Assembly (NCBI GenBank): GCA_038363925.1
Contig: JAQQWL010000011.1
Coordinates: 5,394,001-5,458,000, forward strand
DNA: 64,000 nt
Direction: 5' to 3'
DNA from: Apiospora phragmitis
Taxonomy: Eukaryota; Ascomycota; Sordariomycetes; Amphisphaeriales; Apiosporaceae
In this document: positions 44,243 through 56,271 of the stretch, one piece after another
Numbering within the stretch: the stretch's first letter is position 1
Layout of the letters: the number at the start of each line of letters is the position of its first letter
Made by a program: the position numbers and the translations under genes
The notes under the pieces: generated by a model
What the model was told of the DNA's origin: nothing
Database searches by the model: none
The model's input: the letters and a program-made list of their open reading frames with translations, nothing else

Positions 44243-45832
44243 CTATTTTGATGAGAGCTTCACGTCCACTTTGGACAGAAGCCAGATCCCGACAAACAGG
44301 GACATCATGCTTCCGAAAACCACCAATGGTTTCCGAAGGCTAGCCGCGAACGTGTAATCGTAAGAAACAATCAAGTCCCGGTCCCGGAAATCGTCATGAA
44401 GATTGCGGGCCTTAATGGTAAGCACAGTGCGGCCAATAGTGTCCAGATACGTCTTTTGTTGGTCAACAACAACGTCGGTGATGGACGACTCGGGGATCGA
44501 TGTGTGAAACTTGACGTTCCTACGAAACATGTTAGTTATTGTTCCTGCGTTTAATTGGACGTGTTTTACTTACTCGGCGCCTTCAGGCAGCAAGACTCGC
44601 ACTTGGACTTGCTCATACCCAAAACCCTCGGGCTGCTTAGGCCCCTCGAGAAAGGGAATGTTCAGGATGTAGCTATCGCCAGTTTTCTGTCGCAAGAAGT
44701 ACTTGGCGTCCGCGTTCCACCCAATGGTGAAAGGGTACTTCCAGCCACCGAATATAGGATAGCGAGGCTTAATCTCGAGAGAGGCTTCCTTCTTGTTGCT
44801 TCGGAATCGCGACGTGGACACGTTGCCAATGGCGTCGGTGAAGTATGCATCCGTGCTTCCGATTCGGAGAGGAAACTTCATCTCCTTCAGTGCATACGAG
44901 TTGGGGTTGAAGTATTGCGACTGGGCCCATTTAACGCGGTTGAACAGCGCAGAAAGGTTGGCGCCCTGGTTGTACAGGGTATATCTCTCCTCGAACGCAA
45001 TGTTCCCACCCCAGTGGCTGACCTCCACGTCACGCTCGAGCAGAGTGACATGGCTTACAGGCTTGGTGAACTCGTAACGGACCTTGACAGGGGAGACCGC
45101 GCCGGCTGGGACTTCGTGGAAAGGTCCGTAGGTGAGCTTAGCACCTGACTTCTGAGGGAACTCTTTCACGTCACCGGAGCTGGCGATCTTGGTGTACTCG
45201 GGAATGTCGGATCCAGGAAGCTTGACTTCAGTCTTCTGCTTGACCGTTGTGTAGATCGAGGGGCAGTAGGCGGAGAAGGAGTAGACAAGATACTGCTTAT
45301 CGGTCTGTTGAATGGCCGCGGGAGGGGTGTCAAGGCCTGGAGATAGTGGAACGAGATGCCAATCGTCTGTTGAGCCTTAGGTGGGAGCGGCGCAGGCAAT
45401 CGGATTCGATAGTACTGTGTGTCGCTGAAGTAACGTGTTAGTGCTAGTTGGCAGTACACATTGCATCCACGCTCACCTGAACGGGTCGTATTCGACTGCC
45501 TCTACGACGAAGCCAGTGAGACTGGAGTCCTTGCGGTCCTTAACCTCGAAGCCTCCCACTCTCTCCATCTGCTGGCTCGTAAAGGGTAAGAAGTATTCAT
45601 CTTGGGGCTCCTTCGAATCGTTCTCGACGACAACGTTGATCTGCTCCTTGGCGAAGTTCTTTTCTAACGAGATGACATGGACGAGGTTTGCATTCTTGAA
45701 GACCTGGGGCGGCTTGAATGTCGAAGGCAGGGTAGCCTTGGAGACAGAGGGACCAGCGACATTGGTGTCGGCAGTGACTATGGGCGAAATGAGTGAAAGC
45801 AGAGCTGCTGCGCAGGCCGCAATTGACTTCAT
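44243..45832 (-). CDS. OST1: oligosaccharyltransferase subunit OST1 (ribophorin I), one frame break
   Basis: Exons 45832-45477, 45424-44574 and 44519-44243 give about 494 residues. A signal peptide (MKSIAACAAALLSLISPIVTA) precedes the luminal ribophorin I domain. That domain includes FKNANLVHVISLEKNFAKEQI, VVENDSKEPQDEYF, WGGNIAFEERYTLYNQGANL and a TDAIGNVSTSRFR segment. One transmembrane helix (VVFGSMMSLFVGIWLL) lies near the C-terminus. OST1 is part of the complex that transfers glycans to asparagine in the ER. The frame breaks at the G4 run 45324-45327, where one base is missing (C4 for C5 in the coding strand). Adding one base makes the exon phases and total length (1485 nt) consistent. 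The frame after the break reads QYLVYSFSAYCPSIYTTVKQK, which is strongly family-like. ATG 45832 is the first in frame. Confidence 0.93.
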
Positions 45833-47882
45833 GATGGAGATCAAACACCTCGAGCGCTCATGGGGAGAGCTGCTCTACAGAATTAATAGGTGGGAAGTGA
45901 AGAGAAGAGTAGGGGGAGACGATTGTAGTATTGTCGTTGTGACAAGCCTGGCCTAACTCGTCATTGGTCTTGATTTTGGTTCAACTCGAGTACCAATTCA
46001 ATATCATCAATCTGGCCCGAGTTCAGTTGAGAGCACACACGCACACACAGACAGCTTTACCAATTGGACCAAGAAGCTTACGTTGCAGGTCCCGTCTAAC
46101 AGGGGTCTAGGTAGCTAGGTAGTGGCCAGGTAAGGTAGAGGAGTTTCCCGGCATTGGGGAGCTACTTTAGTCCGGGCTTGGAGTAGGTGCATTTCAACTT
46201 AGCGATACACCTGCACCACCACATAAGGCGCATGAGCCACACTTGCCACAGAGCATTTTAATGTCGCTTAAAGCTGTGGTGTAATGGGTCCTTCTTATAG
46301 TCGCTAGGTACTCCATGATTTAGGAAGAAGGAGAAAAGGGTTTACCAACCGAAATGTTACTAGACTGTATTGGGGCCGATGGTGCCTGGAGTTAACGATC
46401 CTACTTCTTTCCTACATAACCTACAGTCCCGTGCATGCCTATCTTAGGTACATGTATTGACGTGTATCTAGGGAGGTAGGGTAATGTGCCTGACGGTACT
46501 TACAGAAGCGAGAGCGGGACAGGAGCTTGGCCCCTTTTCCAGCGTCGAATGGGATTCCGCATTCATCACTGCATATCAAAAAATTGCCCCTCGAATCCAT
46601 TTGATATCATCCATCTGGACTATGCAATGCAGCGCAATTCAAACCACACAGCTGTGAAATATGATGGATTACTAACTGACTGCAGTACAGCTTACCCCAA
46701 ATGTTCCCCCAACAGATTGTGACACGCTTGCCTTGCCCTTCCTCTTCTCCGTTCCTATTGGAGCTAGATATACATGAGTTAAACTGTAAACATTCTCTCT
46801 GCCACTCGTCAGAGCAGACATAGTTTCAGTCGCAGCATCTTACGATTGTACATGTTTCTTGAGCCACCACCGGAATTCCGGAGGAGGCATTTTCTGCAAG
46901 AACGCCACCCTGAGTGGGGGTTAGGATAAGTAATATGGTGCTCGGCTGATTGAAAATGGAAGAGAAGGGCCTTTCCGGTACGCTTCAATGCAGTGGACTC
47001 GGGGCTTGGTTCATGGAATGGCATGATGGGCAGATGGGAATCGTAGCGAGCTGGCAGCCCACGAGTCCCAGCACGACTCGACCGGCCTCTCTTTCCTCGC
47101 CTCACCACCCCGAGGCTTCCATCACGCCGCTCGAGGGGGCATGGCGTATACCGTACGAGACGCCTACGAAGGGCAGAATGGAGACACCGCTGCAGCGCGA
47201 CCCACCGTGCGAGGATTCCCTGGCGCTGTGGTAGGGCAGAGCTGGGCAGAGTAGCCAGCAATAGGGCCTTCTAGGCTTCTGGGCTCTGGGCTGTCTCTTC
47301 CTTTCGGACCAGGACTGGACCAGGACTGGAGACCGGGACCTGGCGTGTTGTTCAATTAAATAAAGTAATGAATACAATGTACCTACATCGACGATACGTG
47401 ATACGTACTTGACATCAACTCTAATTGCGCCCCCGCTCTTGCTGCAATACCTTCAAAAGTGCGCCGCGCCGCCCGCCAGAATCGACCTCATCCCACCTCC
47501 TCCTCCTGTCACCCATAGCTGTCGGTTGAGCTGAGTAAGTTTGTACCCTACCTACATCTGCATCAAGAAGTCTTTCAGCTTGTCGCCAAGAAAACTTCTG
47601 CATTGCTTTTCTTTCCAACCAACTCAAGAGGCTTCTTCTCCTACTGACCATTCCGTATAGTTCTTACTTTGTTTGCACTAGACCTACCAACACCGAATAT
47701 GTTAGTGTCTCTATCTATCTATCTACAGCCCCTCCCCCTCCATATTGCGTCATACGATTGAAAAGCCCGATTGACTTTTCTGACTTACACATCTTCAATC
47801 TGCACACACCCAGATTGGCTGGCTGACGAGTAATTGCCTGCAGAATTAAGACAACACCAAATCAAAGACATTTTCCGGCAAG
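45833..47882. other. intergenic, 2.05 kb, upstream of OST1 and hexokinase
   Basis: Divergent upstream region with no supported gene. It holds short CA-rich stretches near 46030-46050 and a TATC tetranucleotide tract near 47711-47727. Minus-strand open frames at 46809-47377 are basic and low-complexity. Confidence 0.5.
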
Positions 47883-50327
47883 ATGGTTGGCCTCGGTCCT
47901 CGCAAGCCGCCGTCCCGCAAGGGTATGTATCATTGATTCTTCTTCACCTATCTTGCTTCTTTGCTTTCGGGTGCTGGTGCTGGTGCTGGTGCTGGTGCTG
48001 TCCCATGCTATATTCTGTGTTCGTGCTACATATATACAACTCCAAATCATTGTTGTGCAACGTTCCGATGCGGAGCTTTGGAGTCCTCCGGCACATAGCT
48101 CGAGCATCTGCATAACAAGATGTGCGCCGACTGGCCGAAGGCCGTCACCTCCGGGCTCAAGGCGCGTGGGCGTGGGCGTGGGCCGTGACGATATAGTTGG
48201 CAAAAACCGCCGTGGCCCTGTTGGCATTGGCGTTTCTGGGAAGAAGCTATCGGCTCTTACCATGGCTTAAGCGGCACGTCCCGTCTGCCGTGGACGCGTT
48301 GAGTTGTTCAGCTGCCTGACGTACTAGACTCGCGTGCTCGAGAAGGGATACTCCCTAAGCCGCCTGTTCGTCCTATGAAATCGTTTGCTCTGGCGGATTA
48401 TTGCGATTGTTAAATCACGCCCTTTGCCCTAAAGCAGTGCCTTTTCATCTTAACTCTGGATATTCCTTCGGACCAATCCAGGATGGCTTCTAGTCATAGG
48501 TCGTCCGTCTGGGGGCCCCCCGTACCATGGAGGCACACTTACTACCATCACAATCTTTGCTGCTCTGTCGATGGTTGCTTTCCGTTTCTGGCATTGATTT
48601 ACATTGTATTCCATGAGACTAACTCAACATGCCCACAGGATCCATGGCCGATGTCCCCAAGGACTTGCTTCAGGAGATCAAGAAGCTTGAGGAACAGTTC
48701 ACCGTTAACTCGGCTACGCTCAAGAAAATCACCGATCACTTCGTATCCGAGCTCACAAAGGGTTGGTGTGACACCTGTCAAGACTTGAGCCACTTTTCAC
48801 TGCTAACATTTTCTTAGGCTTGAGTGTAGAGGGCGGTAGCATTGTACGTTCTAGTCTTACACGTGATCGTACTTGAACAGTCCTGAGTGCTAATGTTCCC
48901 CCTGATTTAGCCCATGAACCCTACATGGGTTATGGCTTTCCCCGATGGCCATGAGACTGGTACTTACTTGGCCCTTGATATGGGCGGCACCAACTTGCGT
49001 GTCTGTGAGATCACCCTGACAAGCAACAAGTCGGAGTTCGACATTATCCAATCCAAGTACCGCATGCCCGAGGAGCTCAAGACAGGCCAGTCTGACGAGC
49101 TCTGGGAGTACATGGCGGACTGTGTGCAACAGTTCATCGACACTCACCACGGCGGTGTGCCCCCTGCTGCCAAGATCCCGCTTGGTTTCACATTCTCCTA
49201 CCCGGCCACCCAGAACTACATCGATGAGGGTATCCTTCAACGATGGACCAAGGGCTTCGACATTTCTGGAGTCGAAGGCAAGAACGTGGTCCCCATGTTC
49301 GAGGCGGCCTTGAACGCTCGAGTTAGTACCCAGAACCCGCCGGTTCCGATGCTCTGCTAACCAAATCGTAGGGCGTGCCCGTCAAGCTTTCTGCGTTGAT
49401 CAACGACACCACCGGTACCATGATCGCCTCTGCCTACACAGACCCCAAGATGAAGATTGGCTGTATCTTCGGCACCGGTTGCAACGCCGCATACATGGAG
49501 GACTGCGGATCTATCCCCCAAGCTGGCCCACATGAACCTGCCTGCCGACTGCCCGATGGCAATCAACTGTGAGTGGGGTGCCTTCGATAACGAACACAAG
49601 GTGCTGCCACGCACTCCCTACGATATTATCATCGACAAGGAGTCACCAAGACCCGGCCAGCAGGCTTTCGAGAAGATGATTGCCGGCTTGTACCTTGGAG
49701 AGGTCTTCCGCCTGGTAATGGTTGAGCTTCACGACAACAAGGAGGTTCATATGTTCGAGAACCAGGATATCAGCAAGCTCCGGAAAGCTTACACGCTCGA
49801 CGCTTCTTTCCTGTCGGCGATTGAGGAGTAAGTTTCATTGTTTTGAGTGGTCCTATATATTGATGACTGGGCTGACACTACGTAGCGATCCGTTCGAGAA
49901 CTTACAAGAGACAGCCGATCTGTTCAACGACAAGCTGAACATCAAGACCACCCGCCCCGAGCTTGAGCTGATCCGCCGCACCGCTGAGCTCATCGGTACC
50001 CGTGCCGCCCGGCTGTCTGCCTGTGGTGTTGCCGCCATCTGCAAGAAGAAGAACATGACCTCATGCCACGTCGGTGCCGACGGTTCCGTATTTAACAAGT
50101 ACCCGCACTTCAAGGCCCGAGGTGCCCAGGCTCTCCGTGAGATCCTGGACTGGCCCGCCAAGACGAACCACAAGGAGGAAGACCCCATTGAGATTCTGGC
50201 TGCCGAAGATGGTAGTGGTGTTGGAGCTGCCCTTATTGCTGCTCTGACCCTCAAGCGGGTAGAGGCTGGCAACATGGCTGGTATCCTCCACCCCAGAACT
50301 TCCAGTAGGCTCTATTCTAGCTCCTAG
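47883..50327 (+). CDS. hexokinase, one frame break, long first intron and 26-nt exon
   Basis: Six exons: 47883-47922, 48639-48761, 48818-48843 (26 nt), 48911-49321, 49372-49827 and 49886-50327; about 498 residues. The first intron is 716 nt and carries a (GGTGCT)5 tract. The N-terminus is MVGLGPRKPPSRKG, then SMADVPKDLLQEIKKLEEQF. Hexokinase motifs are the phosphate loop ALDMGGTNLRVCEI, GFTFSYPATQ, LINDTTGTMIASAYTDP, IFGTGCNAAYME, INCEWGAFD and a GSGVGAALIAAL adenosine loop. It phosphorylates glucose and fructose to start glycolysis; hexokinases may also signal carbon status in fungi. The frame breaks at the C5 run 49515-49519, with one surplus base: correcting it restores exon 5 to 455 nt and the total to 1497 nt. 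The hexokinase call is firm; the exact paralogue (HXK versus glucokinase-like) is not settled. Confidence 0.95.
47971..48001. repeat. (GGTGCT)5 hexanucleotide in hexokinase intron 1
   Basis: Five perfect GGTGCT units plus a trailing G lie inside the 716-nt first intron of the hexokinase gene. Confidence 0.85.
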
Positions 50328-50518
50328 GAATCTCACCTACAGGGTCCCTTACAATGTAAAAGGTTGCAAGCCCTTACACCGGACCGGGAAGAGAAAACGG
50401 AGGTTGCTCAAAACGGATGAAAAAAAGGGAAGTTATAGAAGTTATTGGTAGACCCTAAAATCGAGCACCTGGTTTCTCCCATTCTGAACATTCTGAACAT
50501 TGTTGCTGTTCGGTTTTC

Positions 50519-51994
50519 TTACCTCATGAAAGTGCAAGTTGGCAGCCGGTATTCTGTGGTGAACGGTGGTTAGCAATGAGCAATAGGGTTCGAACAAGAC
50601 AGAAGGAGAAACGGGCACTCACTGTTCAGTGTCCAATACCTCCTCTTGATGCCCTCCCACTCGCCCTTTCCTTCCTCCTGAAGTCCCTGCATGTCCACGT
50701 TCATCTCCTGCCAGGCAACGTCCATGCCCGCATCGCTGAGATGCATCTCGACGACCTTGGTGTAGACGTCGTAGCAGATCTGGCGGTCGGCGCCGAGGCC
50801 GTTGAAGAAGCCGAAGCGCCCTTCCTCCTTGAGCAGGCCGGGCACGTACTCGGTGAAGAACATGCGCAGCTGCGCGTAGTCCTCGCCGAAGGTGTCGAAG
50901 TAGATGGCGTCGTACGTCTCGCCGGCCTCGAGCAGCTTGGGCACCACGTCCTGCCACCGGCCCGCGTGCACCTTGAAGGCGCCCTCGCCCTGCCCCTGCG
51001 GGGCCGAATTCTCCCAGGCCGGGCCGAACGGGCAGTCAGGCGAGGTCGCGATGTGCGCCAGCACGTCCGGGTGCGCCTCGATGATGTGGTGGCGCGCGGG
51101 CTTCGTCACGGCGAACATGCCGTCGATGATGCCCATGCCGAAGCCGATGTTGAGCACCTTGCGTCCCTCGGGCTGCTGCTCCGGCGGCAACAGGGTGTCG
51201 ACCGAGGCCCGCATGATGGACGTCTCCCACGCCATCATGACGCCGTTGGCCGATTCGTCCGTCAATTTGCCGGCGCTGTACGTTAGGTTCGAGCGCAGGT
51301 ATTCGGCCGAGTCGACTTGCGAGGCCTGGGCCTCGGCGGCGCTGGGCGCGACGAAGGCGCGGTCGGGGTTGGACTCTAGGATCTCGGTTTCTTCTTCTTC
51401 TGCCTCTTTTGCCTCTTCCTTCTTGGGTTGTTTCTCCGTGGAGTGGCCCTCGCTATTGGTTTCCACTACGAGATCCGGAACTTCTTCACCGTCCCCAGCC
51501 GCAGCATCGGCGGTGATGTCCACAATCTCTTCGTCCTCCTCGTCATCTTCGTCCATCGACTCCAGCTCCTCGTAACCCTCGAGCAGGCCAAACAGCAGCT
51601 CGGCCCGGACGCCGGCGCCGACGCACATGTCATAGAGCTCGGACTGGCCCAGGCGCACGGCCACGCAGCCGGGCGTCTCGTTGTTGGAGTCGACGTCGTT
51701 CCAGATGGCGCCGTTGAAGAACAGCTCCTCGAGGACGCTCTTGGCGGCCTCCAGGTCGGTCGTGGTGGCGCCGGTAGCAGCAGCAGCAGCGCCACAGGAC
51801 CGGATGGCGGCATGTAGCGGTGTCTCGCCCGTTGTGGGTTCCTGGACGCTCGCCCGGCCCGGGACATCCAGCAGGGGTTTCAGACTGGCCAGGTCGTGGT
51901 GCCAGGCTTGGGTCAGGATTTGGGAGATGGAGGCGGGGCACGACGGCGGGATGCGGGCCTCGAGGGCGTCTTGGTTGTTGCTTGGCTCACCCAT
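50519..51994 (-). CDS. RMT2: protein arginine N-methyltransferase 2 (RMT2)
   Basis: Exon 1 is 51994-50623 and exon 2 is 50553-50519 (35 nt); phase 1, 468 residues. The N-terminal ankyrin-like region (ETPLHAAIRSCG, NNETPGCVAVRLGQSELYDMCVGAGV) is followed by an acidic/E-rich linker. The methyltransferase core carries the SAM motif VLNIGFGMGIIDGMF and IIEAHPDVLAHIA. Motif FDTFGEDYAQLRMF and the C-terminal RYWTLNKYRLPTCTFM, completed in the tiny second exon, are characteristic of RMT2. The yeast enzyme methylates the delta-nitrogen of arginine 67 of ribosomal protein Rpl12. The start at 51994 opens MGEPSNNQDALEARIPPSCP. It lies 191 bp from the convergent hexokinase 3' end. The frame is intact. 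Confidence 0.96.
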
Positions 51995-53514
51995 TCTACC
52001 GGCGGAGGTCTACCTTGTGTGTATATCTATAGAACTATAGAACACGGAACCAAGGGGTAAATCTAGTAGCAATTGAAAGTTCCTGTTGGGCTCTGGGAAT
52101 CCCGTCGCATGTACCTGGTCTGGTCTGGTGTAGCTTCTGGACGGCGGGGTATCTGCGATGCGATAGAAAATGCTCTTGACGCGACCGCGGGGTTGGTGGG
52201 TCGAACTGGCTTTGGCTTGGCGCATTCCCTTCCTATCGATATCAATATCAATATTAATAATAGGGGATCCTATACTAAAGAAACATCCATCACGGACGGG
52301 CGTGTGCAGTCGAGAAGGACATACATGGCCTATAGTATTTCAGTATTCTTCAAATGCATAATATGATATTAAGATAGTCGGGAAACCATTCCGGACTATT
52401 CTTTCGTGCGACCTTCGACACCCGCTAAGAATTCCAACTGATCTATATCGTATTGGTTTGGATGTCTGCCTTGTAAGGTATCTTTAGATATGAATACATA
52501 CATACGTATGAAGAACCACGCATCGATGATAACCAAGGTTGAGTCTCCTCATACTTCCCCAGCGCATAGCTTGTTCTCTCCCTCTTGCGTCAATATGAGT
52601 AGGTACTATAGCCTCATGAAAATTGCCATCCAGAAAACCCAAAGCCGACGTCACAAATGGCCACCAGAGCCCTCGTCATTTGCCGGCGTCAAAGGTTATG
52701 GGCGCTGCCAACAAGTCCCTGCGGCCTCGACAGGCTGAACAAACTTGGCTTGCTCATTCATCCGTTGGAGAACCCCGGCTCCGCGCTCATAAGCACTACC
52801 ACCTGGCCGAGAGAACCCAACTCTCCTACAGGTATTCAAGTATCCCACGTTAACCAAGAAAACCAGCAACACTACTACAACCGCCAGGGTGCGGAGGATA
52901 GCTCGACCGATGTCCACCCAGAATGCAGTCCTCCACCCTCTCTCCATCATGCATGGCAACTAAAACTGAAAATAGCAAGAATGGGTATTCCGAAAAAGAC
53001 TGGTTATCGAGTTCAGTGTCCGTTGGAACGGCCATAAGTGACGAACATGCCGTTTCGATGCTCCGGGTTGTGGCCGATTCTTAGAATTGCAAAAGCCGCT
53101 TCACCCCCCATAGTGGCGAGCGACTTGATCCTCTCCAAAGACAGGGCCAAACAAGCTGTTTGTTTTCCGCCAGTGTGTATCTTGTCCAAACCGGAGAGCC
53201 CACCTCCGATATCGAACAAACACGCCCATCGAGGCGGAAAAAGAGGGCAACAAAAGGCAGTAGTGACATAGGAAAGCATACGTAATCGTTCTCGTCTTCA
53301 CAGACCATGACGTCGTCAGAAAAAGAGCAGAAAGGGATATAGCCGCCGTATAGAAATGCTCCCACCTTCACAGGGAGAAAAAAAGAAACTACGCCAACTT
53401 TTTGTATCCATCCGCAGGGGTATAGTACCGGTAAAGACAAAATGCGCTCTCGTCTCGGCAAGTCAACGTATGAAAAGACACGACAAGTCTCGATATATAC
53501 CAAGGCATCTGTCA
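51995..53514. other. intergenic, 1.5 kb
   Basis: Upstream of RMT2 and downstream of the RhoGAP gene. No gene is supported; short open frames on both strands show no family pattern. Confidence 0.5.
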
Positions 53515-56271
53515 TTAGAATCCGAGTGGCGAGAGAGGCTTGATGGGCGATAGCGGTCTTAACTCTCCAGATCTCCTGGGCGTTTCGATGCTATTGATGG
53601 TTAGGCTCGTCGAGATAGTCGAAGTCGTCGAGCCAATGCTGCCATTCGAAGTGCCCGAAGGCGCACCTTTCTTCCTCAGCTTCCCGCTTCCGTTCGGATG
53701 GTGACGTGAGTGCTCGTGCGGCTGCTGAGCGCTATCCAACGGAGAGCTTCCTCGACCTTCGTTCTCATTATTGTCGCTATTTCCCTGTTGTGCCGGCACA
53801 TCATTTCCATAACCCCGTGGCGGCGGCGAGTTGAACAACGCATACTCCTCTTCGATAAACTGAGCCTCGGTATTACAACCTTGCCAGCACTGTCTCCAAT
53901 CGCAGACAAGAAATCGAAAACAGAAGGCATCGATTTTCATACAGGGCTGGAAGCAGATGCATAAGTTCCGAAAGTCCATCTTGTTCTTGTCCGCGTGAGC
54001 GAGTAGGAGGCTAAGGTGGCATGTGATGGCGAACAAAAGGTAGTAGTTGTAAGGCGACAAATTTGACAGTTCATCAATGAGCAGCTGAGGTACTTCTTCG
54101 GCTCCGGCGCATTCTCGAGCAATCCGTTCCTGAGCCTCTTTTGGGAACAGTTCGTCAGGCAGTTCGCGGAGCCAAGCCTTGAGCATAGACCCGATGATGT
54201 TGATGTCGTAAAGGTCGTCCTGGGCAAAGAGGTCGACATCATGTTCTATAATGGCGGTCAGTCAGCATCTAACATTGCAGCTTGTCCCGCATCCATGGCG
54301 ACTTACGCTCGTCAAACTTTCTTTGCCACTTTTTTATCTGCGGCCCGCTTCCTGGTACTCGATACAATCCTTCAACATCGGTACCCTTGTAGTTGAGATA
54401 GTCAATGGCCCGCCACGGGAAGGCGGGCATCCAGAACTCTGTCTTGTCCTTCGATTTCTCGAGTCTCTTGGAAATCCTCGTTATTCGCGTCTGTTCCACC
54501 AACGGCAGGTTGATTACTTTGATCTGGTAATGTTCATCGTCCACCACTGGCTCTTTCTCCGTCGTACTACCGCTCCGCACTCCCTTTCCGAACAGGCCCT
54601 TGCTTATGATATCAGCGGCTCTCGTACCAGAACTCCGCAAGCCATTGAAGAAAGACCCGCTCGTGTTGTGTAGAGATGAAGGATGACTTCTGTTATGGTT
54701 GTTGTTATCTCTATCCCGGCGTTGTTCTTTATGTGCAGATATGTCGCGAGGGGCAGCTCGATCAGCGGAGTGGTTCCGAGGCGTTGCATTCATCATTTGC
54801 CGGTGTGACCTATCATAAGTTTCAACTGGGGCAGTCCGCAGCGGCTGTTGACCGGCTAAGGCATGGGCCCTTTCGGGCTCTTGAATCTTGACCTGTGTCG
54901 ATGTTGAGGCCATGTCCTTTGTCCTAGGACTCTCCTTATCCTTGTCTTTGACTGAGCGCGATCGGTTGAGCAGCGTAAATGGCTTTGGGTTATTCTTAGA
55001 CTGTTCGTTTTCTGTGACACCTGATGCCAAAGAAGCATCCGATCGAGAGGGTGGGGGTTGGCCGTCCCTCGAGGCGGGGGGGGTCAACTGAGGAGTGGTC
55101 TGTAACGTAGGAGGAACAAAGAAGTCAGCAATCCGGGGCAGACCTAGGAGGATGAGAAACAACAGCCCAGAACGTGGGCATATGATGTCAAGGCAGACGA
55201 CACAAGAATGGGGAACAAAGGCAATACTGTAACTCAAATTATTCCTAATGACATACCTGAATGTTTTGAAGCTTTGCTCGAGACACGATCCGACATACTA
55301 GGAATGTCTATATCCCGGGAGACCGCCTCGTCGGGAGTCTCGACAGGTAGATGGTTCTGGCTCCGACTAGGACTTCGATGTCTGCCAGGGTGTAAATTCC
55401 CAGCCTTAGGCCCCTTGCTGAAGTTGAAGAAGCGACTGGCGTTGCGCGAGTGCTTCTCTGCTTCGCGAGATGACGACTGCTGTTGCGGTTGCGGTTGCTG
55501 CTGCGGCGGCGGCGGTTGCGATGGTAGTGGCGGTGGTAGATGCGACGCAGATTGCGATGTGAATAGCGATGTAGGCTGCGGCGTAGATTGAGGGTGGCCA
55601 GAATCCTCTATCGGCCAGGAATTTTGCGGCGGTGGTTTCTCTATTGCTGGGTATTCGGTCTTAGTTTTGGCTTGATGCTGCTGATATCGATGATAGTCGT
55701 CCTCGAAATCGTCGTCGTCGTCTTGAACCTCGGGAGCGGGGGCTGTAATCGCAGGCCGCGCCTGGTACTTGGATCGAGGTAGGCGATACGTCGCTTGCGA
55801 GTCTTGGGATTGGAGCAGCGACTGGGAGTAGTTTGGCTGACCATGCGATGACGATGGCAGAAGTGATGCTGCTGGTGAGAGCTCGGGCTGCGACGGCTGA
55901 GCCTGTTGCCCTTGGGGGGCTTGCTGGGCTTTCTTGGATGGGTTGAACCTGCTGAAGGGCGAACGTGGAGACCGAGACGACTTGGATGAGGTCGGGCTTG
56001 GGACGACCTGAAGTCCAGTTGTTTCACCACTAGTTGCAACGCCGATGGCAGATGCAGGTGCAGTTGCAGCAGAACGTGGACCTCTACTTGAACCACCACC
56101 TGTTGTGCCTGTCGTGCCTAGAGTGCGATCATTTGATGCGCTAGAGCTGGAAACAGGAGAAACACCAGCAGAAGAAACTATGGATTCGCTGAGGTGCTCA
56201 TTGGAATTTGGAGTCAGATGTGATTCATCAGCCAAGGGCAGCGGCTGAGGAACATGTCTGCGAGCCATCAT
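53515..56271 (-). CDS. Rho GTPase-activating protein
   Basis: Exons 56271-55257, 55143-54307 and 54245-53515 give 860 residues. The first 500 residues are low-complexity, with S/P/Q runs such as PPPLPSQPPPPQQQPQPQQQ and acidic DDDDDFEDD. The RhoGAP domain spans about 575-735: AIDYLNYKGTDVEGLYRVPGSGP with the catalytic arginine finger in GLYRVPG (about Arg600), then INIIGSMLKAWLRELPDELFP and NYYLLFAITCHLSLLLAHADKNKMDFRNLCICFQP. The C-terminal segment CMKIDAFCFRFLVCDWRQCWQGCNTE is unusually cysteine-rich. It should switch off a Rho/Cdc42-type GTPase in cell-polarity control; the target is not visible. A C8 run at about 55074-55081 lies inside the coding frame without breaking it. Start MMARRHVPQ at 56271. 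Confidence 0.92.

Noticed and set aside
46809..47377. Overlapping arginine-rich minus-strand frames upstream of hexokinase
   Set aside because: Low-complexity composition, overlapping frames with equal claim and no motif.
50576..51286. Plus-strand frame opposite RMT2
   Set aside because: Antisense of the GC-rich methyltransferase domain.
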